Assembly: GCA_004519485.1 (NCBI GenBank)
Contig: CP038134.1
Location: 372,001 to 436,000 of the forward strand
Length of the DNA: 64,000 nt
Direction of reading: 5' to 3'
Source of the DNA: Nannochloropsis oceanica
Taxonomy: Eukaryota; Sar; Eustigmatophyceae; Eustigmatales; Monodopsidaceae
This document shows, piece after piece, positions 21,418-31,201 of this stretch (position 1 is the stretch's first letter; every line of letters begins with the position of its first letter). The notes below the pieces were generated by a model that worked only from the letters and a program-made list of their open reading frames with translations, was not told the origin of the DNA and did not search any database. The translations under genes and the position numbers were made by a program.

Positions 21418-22581
21418 AGGCACAGCGACGAATGACTCCACTATAGTACCGGAAGCGTGTCGGCTGTGTGTCCTGTCCTCGAGCTTGTGTCGTGTATGTT
21501 GAGAATAGTGTGGGGAGATGTTGGGGACGGTCAGAGGAGAGAGGCAAGAAAAAAAGCGCTCATGAAATCATCTCCCTCCGGCAATAAAGCAGTGTATATG
21601 GGACCGGACACACGGCACAAACAACCCCTGCCCTCAGAGGTCTTCATTTCCTAAGCGTTGTTGAACCATCACTACGAAACCCAGAATTTATAGTCCTGTG
21701 CGGTTGCCAGAGATGGCCATCGGCTGTGCGCGAAAGTAACTCGAGTCGCCATCGCCATCATCGCCATCATCATCATCATCATCATTTCATACCATGCTTT
21801 GTTTCTGCTTGGCTTTCATCCAAGGCCGTATACGTGGGTTGTTGACTTTAAAGACGACGGGGCTTTTCTTTCTAGGACATTCGGGTAGCGCCTGCCTTGC
21901 CGAGGGCGCACATACCACCCAACGGAAAAGCAGATGCACGCACGCACGCGCTGGAATCACCGAAAGATTCGACAACTTCGAGCCTGACCTTTCCGTTCTC
22001 CCCAAGGGATCATGAGAATGTGCGGCCTGAAAAGCACGATACCTTCTTTTGCGTCCAATATCGTTGCTATCATGCAAAAATGATCATCAGGCAATTAATC
22101 ATTGCCTGGTGTTCCTTTTGGTGTATTTCCAACATAAGGTATGTGCCCGTTCCCTGCAAAGGGCACATGGGCCGCACAAGCCTCCAGGTGGTTCAAGTAC
22201 ATAGAGCCGGAGCGCCTGCTCATAGGAGTGTGATGCTGTGCATGACACTTTATCGACCTGCTTAAGCACGCGCTATAAAAAGCATCTCTGTTAGGGTTAG
22301 GGTTAGGGCTAACATCTAACCCTAAGAGAGAATGCAGCCGAAAAAAAAAAAGTTAGTCACATACACGCCTGTACTTCAGACTGTATGACGAAGAAATTTT
22401 CTTTGACGTGCTTGCCTTCATTTGAGGTTACGCCATTTCTATTCTTGACGCCCCTTTCATCTGTTGCTTGTTGTACAGACACACATACATTCCTCACAGG
22501 TCAATCTACGATTATCCCGTTTGCAGTCAAGGCCCCTCCCCTCCCTCTGTTCCTCTTTACCCTTCACTCTTATTCCTATCC
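21418..22581. other. Intergenic region with interstitial telomere-like repeat
   Basis: No gene is recognised. It has a (CAT)n-like run at about 21755-21790 and the telomeric motif block described separately. The rest holds the promoter of the intronless dehydrogenase and the 3' region of GCP2. Confidence 0.5.
22288..22325. repeat. Interstitial TTAGGG repeat with inverted CCCTAA copy
   Basis: Three TTAGGG units are followed by GCTAACATCTAACCCTAA. The second half is complementary to the first, so the strand can fold into a short hairpin. TTAGGG is the telomere unit of many algae and stramenopiles. Confidence 0.8.
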
Positions 22582-25500
22582 TCACGAAACAGGCTGCTGC
22601 TGCTGTTGCTGTTGCTGCCTCCCCGGCGATGAGGACAAAGTCGGTCGAGCAAATTGAGCGGCAAAAAAACCATTGTAATCCAATCGAGCCAATAAGTTAG
22701 ACAAATGGCTGGATTGGTACTGCGCACGCGAATCCTCCCACAATCTCCTCATAAACTCCTCCGTGTGAAAGTCCAAATTCTTGGCAAACGCATCCATTGT
22801 CGGCCCAAACCCACTCGCAACAGCCCGTGCCCGCACCTCGGCCGTCTGCCTCGCTACTCGCCCTCGACGCACCGCTCCATTATCAATATGTTGCGGTGTC
22901 TTCCTCCCTCCCCCTCCCCGATTGCCTACTCTACCATTCGTCGCCGGAATGAACGAAATAACTCCACTTCCATCTACGTCAACTTCTCCCTCTAAATTCG
23001 TGCTGTAGCTGCCGCTTTCTTCCGAGACCGATGCCGCCACCTCAGCCATGTCCCGCGTTGTTTGTTCCATGTAAGCAGCAAACAACAGACAAACCACCAA
23101 AATCTTATTCAGCACCTTCAAGATAGACTGATCCGTCAATAAACATTCTTTCAAGCAGGAATCCTGAAACTCCTGGTGTAAGCGAATCACATCATCCAGA
23201 TGTTCGACCCCCTCCCCCGTCCTCAGGCACGCCTGCAACACATGCCAATGTGGTTCTACCACCTCGAACATCATGTAATAAATGTACGTCGCAAGAAAAT
23301 GTTGCATCTTATGCCTTACACAAAATGCGAGACCCAAAGCCTGCCTCACGTCGAGCTCCTTGTAGCTCTGTTGCTCGGCCCAGGAAGTGTGCAGGCGCCG
23401 CTCGACGAACTTGGCTAGGAAGAGGTGTCGAAAGAGGAGCTGGTATTTCGTGACGGCCCGACGAGAGACTACGAGGGAGAGGGGCCATTTGACTTGGGTC
23501 TCTAGCATGAAGGCTTCATAGGCCTTGATTCCGGAGGTGGTGGTGGTGGAGGAGGAGGAGGGATAGAGGGAAGAAGTGTTGCTGCTGATATCGAAGGAGG
23601 AGGGGGAGAGGTCAAGTTGGAGTAAGAGGTTTGGTAACTCGGGCAAGTCTGCTTCTTGGAGAGAAGGTATATGTATCGAGTTGGAGGCAGCAGCAGCAGC
23701 AGCAGTGGCCGGAGAGATATGGACGTTCAACCCCTCCCCCCCTCCCCCTCCCCCACCAGCAGCACCGCCGAAGCGGTCCGATTTATGAATCGCATTCAAG
23801 TGCTCAATCAGCGTTTTATTCGAGAAGGAGCTGCTCACATCGTCTTTGTACGGGTCGTTGCTCGCCACGGACATCTGTATCGAAAGATGCAAGAGGCCCT
23901 CCAGTCGGGAGGGGGAAACGTCGGTCACGCTTTTCAACAGCTCCTTCTCCGCAGTATTCATAAAGTGAACGAAAAAATCCCCCTTGTCCAGCAGAAAATA
24001 ATGCTTAATCGAAGCCAATCGTGGCAATAGACGATGCTGTCGCAACACCACGTCCAACAACAAGCGGCAGGCGCGGCGATACGCCACATCAATCGCTTCC
24101 CCCACAGCCGCCTTTCCTGCTGAAAACCTCAATTTTGGCATCCTTTCACCCCCTCTCCCTGTCTCCCTTACGCTCAACGCCCCATCCCTGCCTTCACCAA
24201 GCTCAGCCACACCCGGATCAAGCCCACACTCCCGTATCACATTCAGATACTTCCCCGTGGTCAAAATCTTGGGCCTGAACTCCTCCAACTCCCCAAACAC
24301 ATGCTCTGGCCTGATCGTGCTCCTCGCATCCCAATACGCTGCATTAAAGTCCTCCTGAACATTCTCTTTCTCTAAGCCTTGTTCCTCCCGAATCATAAAC
24401 TCGCAATAAGGATCCTCGAGCACCCCGCGATAGATCCACCCTTCCAACATGACCATGTACGGCCCCGCTGCCTTTTCGAGTAAAAAAGAATGAGTCTGCG
24501 CGCTCTTCTCATCCCCACTCCCCGCCACCGCCGCCCTCAGCTCATTCAACAACTGCCCGCCTTTTTTATTCCTGACCCTCGCACACAGGGCACCCAACCC
24601 TTCCAAACCCCGCAACGCCGGCTGCAAATGAAACCATAATTGCTGCAACGTCAGACCCCTTCCTCCCTCCCTCCCTGCCCCTCGGTGCTTATGCTCCAAC
24701 TGCGCTAACAACAAGGCGTAACTCTTCAACAGCAGATCATGCAGCCCTGCAGCAAGCGCTTGGGCTACCATCCCATAGTCATACCTCCTCTTCTTATCCA
24801 CGAACCTGCGTAGCCTCAAGCAATGCCCCCCCAACGGCAGAAACTTCTCCACCATCCCCACCAGGCTCCCCTCCACTCCCTCCCTCCCTCCCTCCGTCAA
24901 TTTAAATCGCACACCTTCTGCCGCATCCAAAGATGAGGACGATGAGGGAAGGGAGGATAAGGACGAGGGCAAGAACGCCTTGATGTACTTCCCTTCGTAC
25001 CCAGAAACCACCCACAACAAGTCCTCGACCAGCAAATCCTCTTGCTCCCCCGAGGAAAATTCACTCAACGGCCTGGGAGCCAGCCGTTCCTCATCCCTAT
25101 TTGCGGCATGTGGCAGGATCGAAAAAAGGTTTTCTTGTGCCGTCGAAAGATGATGCCGACGAGGGTGCGTGACGAAATCACCAGTTAGGTAAGGCCTGGT
25201 CATATTCCAAGCAGGGTATAAGGGAGTCCCCGTCCACCCCACCGACCAAGACGCATTCGAAAGTAACGCCGACTCAGGCGGGCACAACATGACCTCCATT
25301 CCATCCTCGGGAGCCTCCCTGGCCATCACCACTTCCCTGGTGGACACCGCTTGGAGGACAATGGCGTCCCCAGCCAGCACCCACCCCCCCGCATCTCCCG
25401 TTCTCCCTCCCGGCCCCATACCAGACAGCGGCAAAGCATGCGCATGTCCCCGGGTAGAGGGAGTGCTACTACTGCTCCCAGCCCTACCAACAACATCACT

Positions 25501-26598
25501 CCTCAAAGACTTGATTTCATTCGGGCGCAGCAACACCCATTTCTCCGCTGCTCCAATCAGAGTCCTCCAAAACCCCACCTCCCCAGTCGTGCTGTGTATT
25601 CCCAAAAACCTTTCCTTTGCCCAACCACACCGCACCGCCACAGTAGCCCCATACGCTATCGGCCCCCGATCATCCCTCCTGAGGCAATTGACCAACAGTA
25701 AAGTCTCCCTTGCCTCGCCCAGTCCTCGTCCGTCTGTGCAGGCACGAAATGACACCGCCGCGTTGCTGCTGCTTCTGCTGCTGCTGCTGCTACTGGCGCT
25801 CGTGATGCCCCCGCCAGGCGTTGTCGGCCCTCCGCCAGGTATGGAAGGCGTACCGTTGCTGCTGGTGTTGGTGCTGTCAGTCACGGGTCTGGCGGAGAGA
25901 GTCACACCTTTGGTTCCTCGAAAGACGACTCGTGTGCCATATTGGACATGCAACAACACACTCTCATCTTCCGGCGTTCGTGCTGGTGTTAAAGACGGAG
26001 AAATATATAATCCTCCAGCTCCTTTTACTCCGTTGTTGCTGGCACCGCTCGCTGCTCCGGAACGCATTGGTGATGCCGCGTGCGTGCGGGAGGAGGTGTA
26101 AGCGTTAGAAGACAAGGACGTATCAAGAGTGCCAGCACGAAAACGGGCGTTGCTGGGGATTGTACCGTTGCTATGAACAGGCGTGGTCAAGGCACGGGGC
26201 TGATGGGACGCCCGGGAAGGCACGGGTGTCGTATAGTTGGTGCTGTAGGAACTGTTATTCGTCGGCGCCGAGGAGGCGGAGGTTGCTTGCTGCTGCCGCG
26301 GTTGTTGCTGACTGTAGGCGTGGACAGTGGACAAATTGGACGACGTCCTGGCAGTGGTGCCGCCGACGGAAGCTGCTGCGTAAGCGGCAGAAGTTATGCC
26401 GCTGGCCACACTGCTATTGCTACTGCTTACCCCGTCGCGGTGGCGTGCAGGGGAGGAGAAGGCGGAGGGGATGGTTGAAAACGAAGATGTGGAGAAGGCG
26501 CCAGGGGACAAGGGCGGCATTGAAGCAGCAGGCATCGAGTCTGATGAAGGTGCTACCGGCTGCACGGAGGGGGATGACGTCGACGAATTGTGGCTCAT
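22582..26598 (-). CDS. GCP2: Gamma-tubulin complex component 2 with N-terminal beta-trefoil-like region
   Basis: A single frame of 1338 residues. The C-terminal two thirds is a Spc97/Spc98-type fold. It has EDLLWVVSGYEGKYIKAF, FVHFMNTAEKELLKSV, then LETQVKWPLSLVVSRRAV, YQLLFRHLFLAKFVERRL and YYMMFEVVEPHWHVLQ. The YYMMFEV.EP.WHVL text is that of GCP2 and not GCP3-6. GCP2 pairs with GCP3 to form the V-shaped small complex that nucleates microtubules at spindle poles and the cortex. The first 200 residues are Ser/Thr-rich and disordered. Between about 213 and 470 lie strands such as VLLHVQYGTRVVFRG, YGATVAVRCGWAKERFLGI and IVLQAVSTREVVMA, which look like a beta-trefoil of the MIR/fascin type. 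That region is absent from human GCP2, which has about 900 residues. Poly-Gln and Gly-rich runs are present. It is transcribed divergently from the CIP2A-like gene. Confidence 0.88.
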   Translation of the reverse strand: MSHNSSTSSPSVQPVAPSSDSMPAASMPPLSPGAFSTSSFSTIPSAFSSPARHRDGVSSSNSSVASGITSAAYAAASVGGTTARTSSNLSTVHAYSQQQPRQQQATSASSAPTNNSSYSTNYTTPVPSRASHQPRALTTPVHSNGTIPSNARFRAGTLDTSLSSNAYTSSRTHAASPMRSGAASGASNNGVKGAGGLYISPSLTPARTPEDESVLLHVQYGTRVVFRGTKGVTLSARPVTDSTNTSSNGTPSIPGGGPTTPGGGITSASSSSSSRSSSNAAVSFRACTDGRGLGEARETLLLVNCLRRDDRGPIAYGATVAVRCGWAKERFLGIHSTTGEVGFWRTLIGAAEKWVLLRPNEIKSLRSDVVGRAGSSSSTPSTRGHAHALPLSGMGPGGRTGDAGGWVLAGDAIVLQAVSTREVVMAREAPEDGMEVMLCPPESALLSNASWSVGWTGTPLYPAWNMTRPYLTGDFVTHPRRHHLSTAQENLFSILPHAANRDEERLAPRPLSEFSSGEQEDLLVEDLLWVVSGYEGKYIKAFLPSSLSSLPSSSSSLDAAEGVRFKLTEGGREGVEGSLVGMVEKFLPLGGHCLRLRRFVDKKRRYDYGMVAQALAAGLHDLLLKSYALLLAQLEHKHRGAGREGGRGLTLQQLWFHLQPALRGLEGLGALCARVRNKKGGQLLNELRAAVAGSGDEKSAQTHSFLLEKAAGPYMVMLEGWIYRGVLEDPYCEFMIREEQGLEKENVQEDFNAAYWDARSTIRPEHVFGELEEFRPKILTTGKYLNVIRECGLDPGVAELGEGRDGALSVRETGRGGERMPKLRFSAGKAAVGEAIDVAYRRACRLLLDVVLRQHRLLPRLASIKHYFLLDKGDFFVHFMNTAEKELLKSVTDVSPSRLEGLLHLSIQMSVASNDPYKDDVSSSFSNKTLIEHLNAIHKSDRFGGAAGGGGGGGEGLNVHISPATAAAAAASNSIHIPSLQEADLPELPNLLLQLDLSPSSFDISSNTSSLYPSSSSTTTTSGIKAYEAFMLETQVKWPLSLVVSRRAVTKYQLLFRHLFLAKFVERRLHTSWAEQQSYKELDVRQALGLAFCVRHKMQHFLATYIYYMMFEVVEPHWHVLQACLRTGEGVEHLDDVIRLHQEFQDSCLKECLLTDQSILKVLNKILVVCLLFAAYMEQTTRDMAEVAASVSEESGSYSTNLEGEVDVDGSGVISFIPATNGRVGNRGGGGRKTPQHIDNGAVRRGRVARQTAEVRARAVASGFGPTMDAFAKNLDFHTEEFMRRLWEDSRAQYQSSHLSNLLARLDYNGFFAAQFARPTLSSSPGRQQQQQQQQPVS

Positions 26599-26894
26599 GA
26601 TCGCTTCAGTCGTGCCCCGTGCGTAGAAGCAGGAAGCAGGCCTATTTGGCGAAGAGGAGATGGGGGGTCGTTGGGTCCTGTTGTTCTGGAAGTAAAGAGG
26701 AAAAGGGAAAATACAGCTTTAGATTGGTAGGAGTAATCGTTCATGTCTCTGTGCATGTGCCTTATGTATTACATGTGTGTGCATGGGGCAGGGGGATGTG
26801 ATGGTCAACGAAGAAGAGAGTCAAGACAATTTCGAGCGCGAACTTCGTTGAAGGGCGAACCATCTTTTCTCCACACGCCAACCTCCACAATCAA
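26599..26894. promoter_or_regulatory. Short divergent promoter between GCP2 and the CIP2A-like gene
   Basis: Only 296 bases separate the two start codons, which point away from each other. No clear TATA box is seen. It must serve both genes, so co-expression is likely by inference. Confidence 0.55.
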
Positions 26895-29800
26895 ATGCAT
26901 CTTGCAACCCTCCGCTACCGACATACGAGCATGACGCTCATTGCCACCTCCCCTTCTTCTTCTGACAGGTATGCGGCATCCGTTCCTGTTCCCTACAACC
27001 TCAACGCGTCCAAGTCACAGTCTATCATCGTCACTCGCCAAAACACTTCAAAAGTCATGACGCCAACTTCGTCCATGGCCTTTGTGCAGGCTGCGCGCAC
27101 TATCCGTGACTACCTACACACGCTCGAGAAGGACAAGCAAGCCGAGGTCAACCACCTGTCCCACCAAGAACGCAGCTACTCGCTTTTTCTTCTCCTATCC
27201 CAACAGCTTCGTGATTTGACAGTGGCGTCAACATCCACTTGCCACTCCCCAGCGCCCTCAGCGTCCCCCGGAAGAGCTGCATCGCCGCCTCCATGGTCCT
27301 TTTGCTATAAGGAAAGCCGAGGCGTACAGGTTGAGACAGCCTTAACCTTGCTCTTGCTATGGGTCAGGCTCGTCAAACGTCACCCCTCTCCCGACGAGCA
27401 GGCATTGCTCTGCCTTACGATGGACTGCCTGGCAAGCCTCGTCCGCCACGACCGAATCTTCCAATATTTGATTATACGGTTGTGGAACCAGAGGAGCGAT
27501 GGGACAAGGTCGTCTATTCCTGGCGTCTCCCTGCAAACTTTTTGTCTGGAGACATTCGTTGATTGGCGTCGAGGCCCTGCAGGGAGAGTCGAAAACGAAG
27601 CATGTTCTGGTAAAAACTACAGCAAAGTCCCCGTCACGTCTTCTCAGCTTGCCTCTTTGTTGCGGCTTTGGGACGGGTTGGCAGCGCGGCAGCCATTGGA
27701 AGTGCAAGTGGAGAACTACCCTATGCTGACCGATTGCTTGCTTCATCCTATTTTCACTGCAGACTCTACTCCGGTTCCTCTCTCTCCTACTCGCCGGGAG
27801 AGGACGAAAACACCGGCAATAATGACGATGGAGAGAAAAAAAGAAAAGTTGAAAAGAAGAGGAGGGGTGAAGAGGAGGAGTGGCTGTGCGAGAGGTAAGG
27901 GGGCAAGTCCACATGTTGCTCCGGGTGCGTTGCGGGACGAGGAGGAGGAGGAGGAGGCGGGGAGAGAAGTGAAAGAAGAGGAGGATGAGGAGGGAGAGGT
28001 GGAAGGAAGAGAAGAAAGAGACGGCATTCCTGACCGCCTCACCATGAACACCAACGGGTACCAGGACAATGAGGAGGAAGAAGATCCTAATCTCCTCCTC
28101 CTCCCCAGCCTTCACCTTCTGGCACACGCCGCCCGTTGCTCCCCCTCCTTCCGCCTTTTCCTCAAGGCCCTAGACTACCAAGAAGAGCATCTCATCTTTG
28201 ACGCCCTCCTATCCCTCGTCGTCTCCGCTCAGTCCCAGCCAAGTACTACCCCTCTGATGGCGTTAGCTACCCTAGGAACCCTTTCTCGCCTCATCGCAGG
28301 AGATGCCCACTTCGAAAGCAGGGTGTTCGACCGGGGGAATGTCCGCGAAACGACCAAATTGATTTTTCCTTGTCTCCTTTCATTTACAAAGGACGTGGGA
28401 TGGGAAGAGGGAGAGCGGGCAAGGGCAGCGGCAGATTTGTGGGGAGATTTCCTCTCTAGTCCTCTGGTGTTGGGGCTCTTGGAGGAGGAAGACGAGAGGC
28501 AGGAGGGGGAGGGTCTGCCTTTCTTTCTGGCGAACGCGGTGGTGGCCCTGGGGGACATAAAAGATGGACGGGAAGAAGGAGGAGAGAATATCGAAGCGCT
28601 GCTACGGGCTTTGCGGGTCGTGTGTGAGGAATCGCCAATTGGCCAGTCGTTGTTAACTCGGTCTGTGCTACCCTTGGTGGACGGAAACGAAGAGGAAGGA
28701 TGCGAAGGAGGGGAGCACAGCTTTCATTTGACCAAGCTGGCAGAGTTGGCACTCTCCCATCATGTTCCAACAGCCATGGAATCTCTTGCATTGCTTCAGC
28801 AGCTCTTTGTGGGGGCCTGTGGCGAGAAGTCTCCTCAGCTGTGGGCGGCATTGACTGGTGTGTTGACGAGCGCCACCACCTTCAGCAGCAGCAGCAGCAG
28901 CAGCAGCAGCCACGGGGCCAGCTGTCCCAGCAGGAGTCGTGCGGCTCCGACCTCGGCTTCCATTCAACTTTCTCGAAGCCCATTACGTCGGCATCGGCTG
29001 CAGGCGGTAGCAGCCGCAACAGGTGGAGCAAACGCAGGAGCACGTGTATGTGCCCCTTCGTTGCTGAACCTTTTGGTCGATCGTTTGCATGCGTTGGCAG
29101 ATGAGGTAGAGGTTTGTTGTGGGGGTAGTGGGTTGGAAGGACTAGAAATTGGGTCTCGTGGTTTGAACGAAGCTGTCTTTCTGGAGCTGGAATGGTCTCT
29201 GCGGCCTGTTATGTCTATGTTGAGTTGGATGGCAACAACTGCTTTTTGTCATGCTCCTTCTTTACCGTACGAAGTGGACTTGAGAAAAGAGATTGCCTTG
29301 CGTTTGGATGCCCGAGCCGTGAGCGTTATTGTGCTGGGGGTAGCACACGTTCAGGTCTGGCAAGATGAATTCAAAAAGATGACAGTGGTGCATAACCCCA
29401 TGTCATCAACGGAGAGTTTTGGTTTGGAAAGCAATTGCCTGTCTCAGGTGACCCTGATGGAGAAGGTCCGGTGGTGTTTGTCGAGTATGTATCCGCTTGA
29501 GAGGTTTGAGTTGGTTTTGAGGGGCTGTCGATTGATGTTGCTGGTGGGCAGTGTGGGTGGCACAACATCAGGTGGAGCAGAGGAGGAAGAAGAGGAGGCT
29601 GAGTGGACGAAAGGGTGTCCTGGCCGTTCGGTGTCTAATGAACGCCCGCGACACCGGCATTGGCTATCAATCGCCCTCAACAGCTCGCCAGTCATCAGTA
29701 TTCTTGCCGCTGCCCTCCACCAAGGGACCGATCGCGAGCTTGTCTCCCAAACCCTTTCCTTTCTCACCGATTTAAAGAACATGAACAACAACGCCAGTCG

Positions 29801-30911
29801 GCAGAGTGAGGGCGATGTGGAGGAAGGGCCAGAGTGGAGTGGTCTGATGGACGGTATCTTTCGTCGGAACCAAGCAGTGCACGGGTGCCTGCAGATGTTT
29901 GAAAAAGAAATGACCGACGCGGCAAACGCAAACGGAAAGCTGATAATGGAGCTGAGAGATAATATTATTCTAGTGGAAGAGGCGGAAGGAGAACGAGTGG
30001 CGCTACAAGCGGCTCATGACCAAGAAATGGAGCGGGTTGGACAGGATTGGAGGGAGGAGGTCCTAAAGATGCGCGAAGCGGCGAAAGCAGAAAGGAGCAA
30101 GGATAAGGCCGAACGAGCGGAGATTATCTCTGATCGAGAGGGATGGCAAGCACGAGCCCAAGCAGCAGAAACGGAGCTCGCTCAAGTGCAGGAGGCACAG
30201 CAGGCCACGGCAGTCGAGGCAGCAGCATTGCAAAGGCAAGTCGAGGCGCTCACTGTGCAACTGATGCAGTGCCAAAAGGAGAGTATGACCCATGAGGGGA
30301 GAGCTGCAGAGTTAGCGAGCGAGGTGGTAGAACACCGACAACGAGCTTACGACGCATGCCGACATAAAAAAGAGGCTGAGGACGTGGTGCGGAAGAGCAA
30401 TGCCCAGGTAGACAAGGCTCTAAAGAAGATGACAATGCTTTGCGACGCATTTAAAGTCAAAGACGAAGCGGCAAGAGTTGATAAGGCTCGATTACGCAAG
30501 CTGGATGTGCATGTAGGGGCGGTGGAGAAGGAGCTGGCGATTCTTCGTGGACGTCTTGCAGAGACAGAGGGCGAAAACCGGCGTTTGACAGCCTTGTGCG
30601 AGGCGGAAGTAGCGCATCGGGAGCAAGAAGAGCAAGCGAGGGAAGAAGTGATGGAGAGGATGTTGGAGGACATGAAGGCGCTTCGAACGTTGGTGGAGGT
30701 CAAGACGGAGGCAATGCGAGAATTGGAGTATGCGCACCAGCAGGCGCGGGAAGAGTTGCAACAAAAGGATGGGTTGTTGATGGATCAGGAGGATGAATTG
30801 CGACGGCAACAGCATGCGGCGGTTTTAATCAAGCGTTTGGTAACCGCGGTGGAGAAGGATGACGAGAAAGGGGAGTGGGAGGAAGGAGGGAGGGAAAGGC
30901 AATGTTTATAA
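26895..30911 (+). CDS. CIP2A-like protein: armadillo-type helical repeats followed by a long coiled coil
   Basis: A single frame of 1338 residues. ATGs at 26895 and 26931 are both possible starts. Residues 60-800 are helix-rich with armadillo character and are broken by two acidic low-complexity inserts near 310-390. The segment HLLAHAARCSPSFRLFLKAL...ALATLGTLSRLI...FDRGNVRETTKLIF matches, in order and spacing, the human CIP2A stretch with LLANLCRHN...ALSILSSLTL...HARNIHQTFQLIF, recalled from memory. From about 1000 the chain is a continuous coiled coil of Glu, Lys, Arg and Gln heptads to the end, closing with LIKRLVTAVEK, like CIP2A's MIAMIHSL tail. Animal CIP2A inhibits PP2A-B56 and tethers broken chromosomes in mitosis with TOPBP1. 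A role here is inference. USO1/p115 has a similar layout and is the main alternative. Confidence 0.55.
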   Translation: MHLATLRYRHTSMTLIATSPSSSDRYAASVPVPYNLNASKSQSIIVTRQNTSKVMTPTSSMAFVQAARTIRDYLHTLEKDKQAEVNHLSHQERSYSLFLLLSQQLRDLTVASTSTCHSPAPSASPGRAASPPPWSFCYKESRGVQVETALTLLLLWVRLVKRHPSPDEQALLCLTMDCLASLVRHDRIFQYLIIRLWNQRSDGTRSSIPGVSLQTFCLETFVDWRRGPAGRVENEACSGKNYSKVPVTSSQLASLLRLWDGLAARQPLEVQVENYPMLTDCLLHPIFTADSTPVPLSPTRRERTKTPAIMTMERKKEKLKRRGGVKRRSGCARGKGASPHVAPGALRDEEEEEEAGREVKEEEDEEGEVEGREERDGIPDRLTMNTNGYQDNEEEEDPNLLLLPSLHLLAHAARCSPSFRLFLKALDYQEEHLIFDALLSLVVSAQSQPSTTPLMALATLGTLSRLIAGDAHFESRVFDRGNVRETTKLIFPCLLSFTKDVGWEEGERARAAADLWGDFLSSPLVLGLLEEEDERQEGEGLPFFLANAVVALGDIKDGREEGGENIEALLRALRVVCEESPIGQSLLTRSVLPLVDGNEEEGCEGGEHSFHLTKLAELALSHHVPTAMESLALLQQLFVGACGEKSPQLWAALTGVLTSATTFSSSSSSSSSHGASCPSRSRAAPTSASIQLSRSPLRRHRLQAVAAATGGANAGARVCAPSLLNLLVDRLHALADEVEVCCGGSGLEGLEIGSRGLNEAVFLELEWSLRPVMSMLSWMATTAFCHAPSLPYEVDLRKEIALRLDARAVSVIVLGVAHVQVWQDEFKKMTVVHNPMSSTESFGLESNCLSQVTLMEKVRWCLSSMYPLERFELVLRGCRLMLLVGSVGGTTSGGAEEEEEEAEWTKGCPGRSVSNERPRHRHWLSIALNSSPVISILAAALHQGTDRELVSQTLSFLTDLKNMNNNASRQSEGDVEEGPEWSGLMDGIFRRNQAVHGCLQMFEKEMTDAANANGKLIMELRDNIILVEEAEGERVALQAAHDQEMERVGQDWREEVLKMREAAKAERSKDKAERAEIISDREGWQARAQAAETELAQVQEAQQATAVEAAALQRQVEALTVQLMQCQKESMTHEGRAAELASEVVEHRQRAYDACRHKKEAEDVVRKSNAQVDKALKKMTMLCDAFKVKDEAARVDKARLRKLDVHVGAVEKELAILRGRLAETEGENRRLTALCEAEVAHREQEEQAREEVMERMLEDMKALRTLVEVKTEAMRELEYAHQQAREELQQKDGLLMDQEDELRRQQHAAVLIKRLVTAVEKDDEKGEWEEGGRERQCL

Positions 30912-31201
30912 TGTATGTACACAGCCGCGCGATCACAAAGGAAGAAAAAGAAAAAAGTCAAATTAAACAAGGTCAGATAATGTCGTTAATTCAAATTATA
31001 TCGGAAGGGCTCATGACCACTTCTCTTCTATGGGCAAAGCATGGAAATGGCCCACAGACCCAGGGCGCGGTCGGGAACGTATATGACATGCATCAACATG
31101 AACCTTGAAAACAGCTACTCATCATCTCGAGCACACATCCCACAGCTCTCACGAGCCATACTCAAACCCTTCACACAGCCCACTCATAGAACTCCAAGAC
31201 C

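Noticed and set aside
20272-21441. Starting the intronless dehydrogenase at 21441
   Set aside because: The codon there is GTG. The first ATG is at 21417.
25289-26101. 270-codon plus-strand frame
   Set aside because: Antisense of the Ser/Thr-rich N-terminus of GCP2, with no motif of its own.
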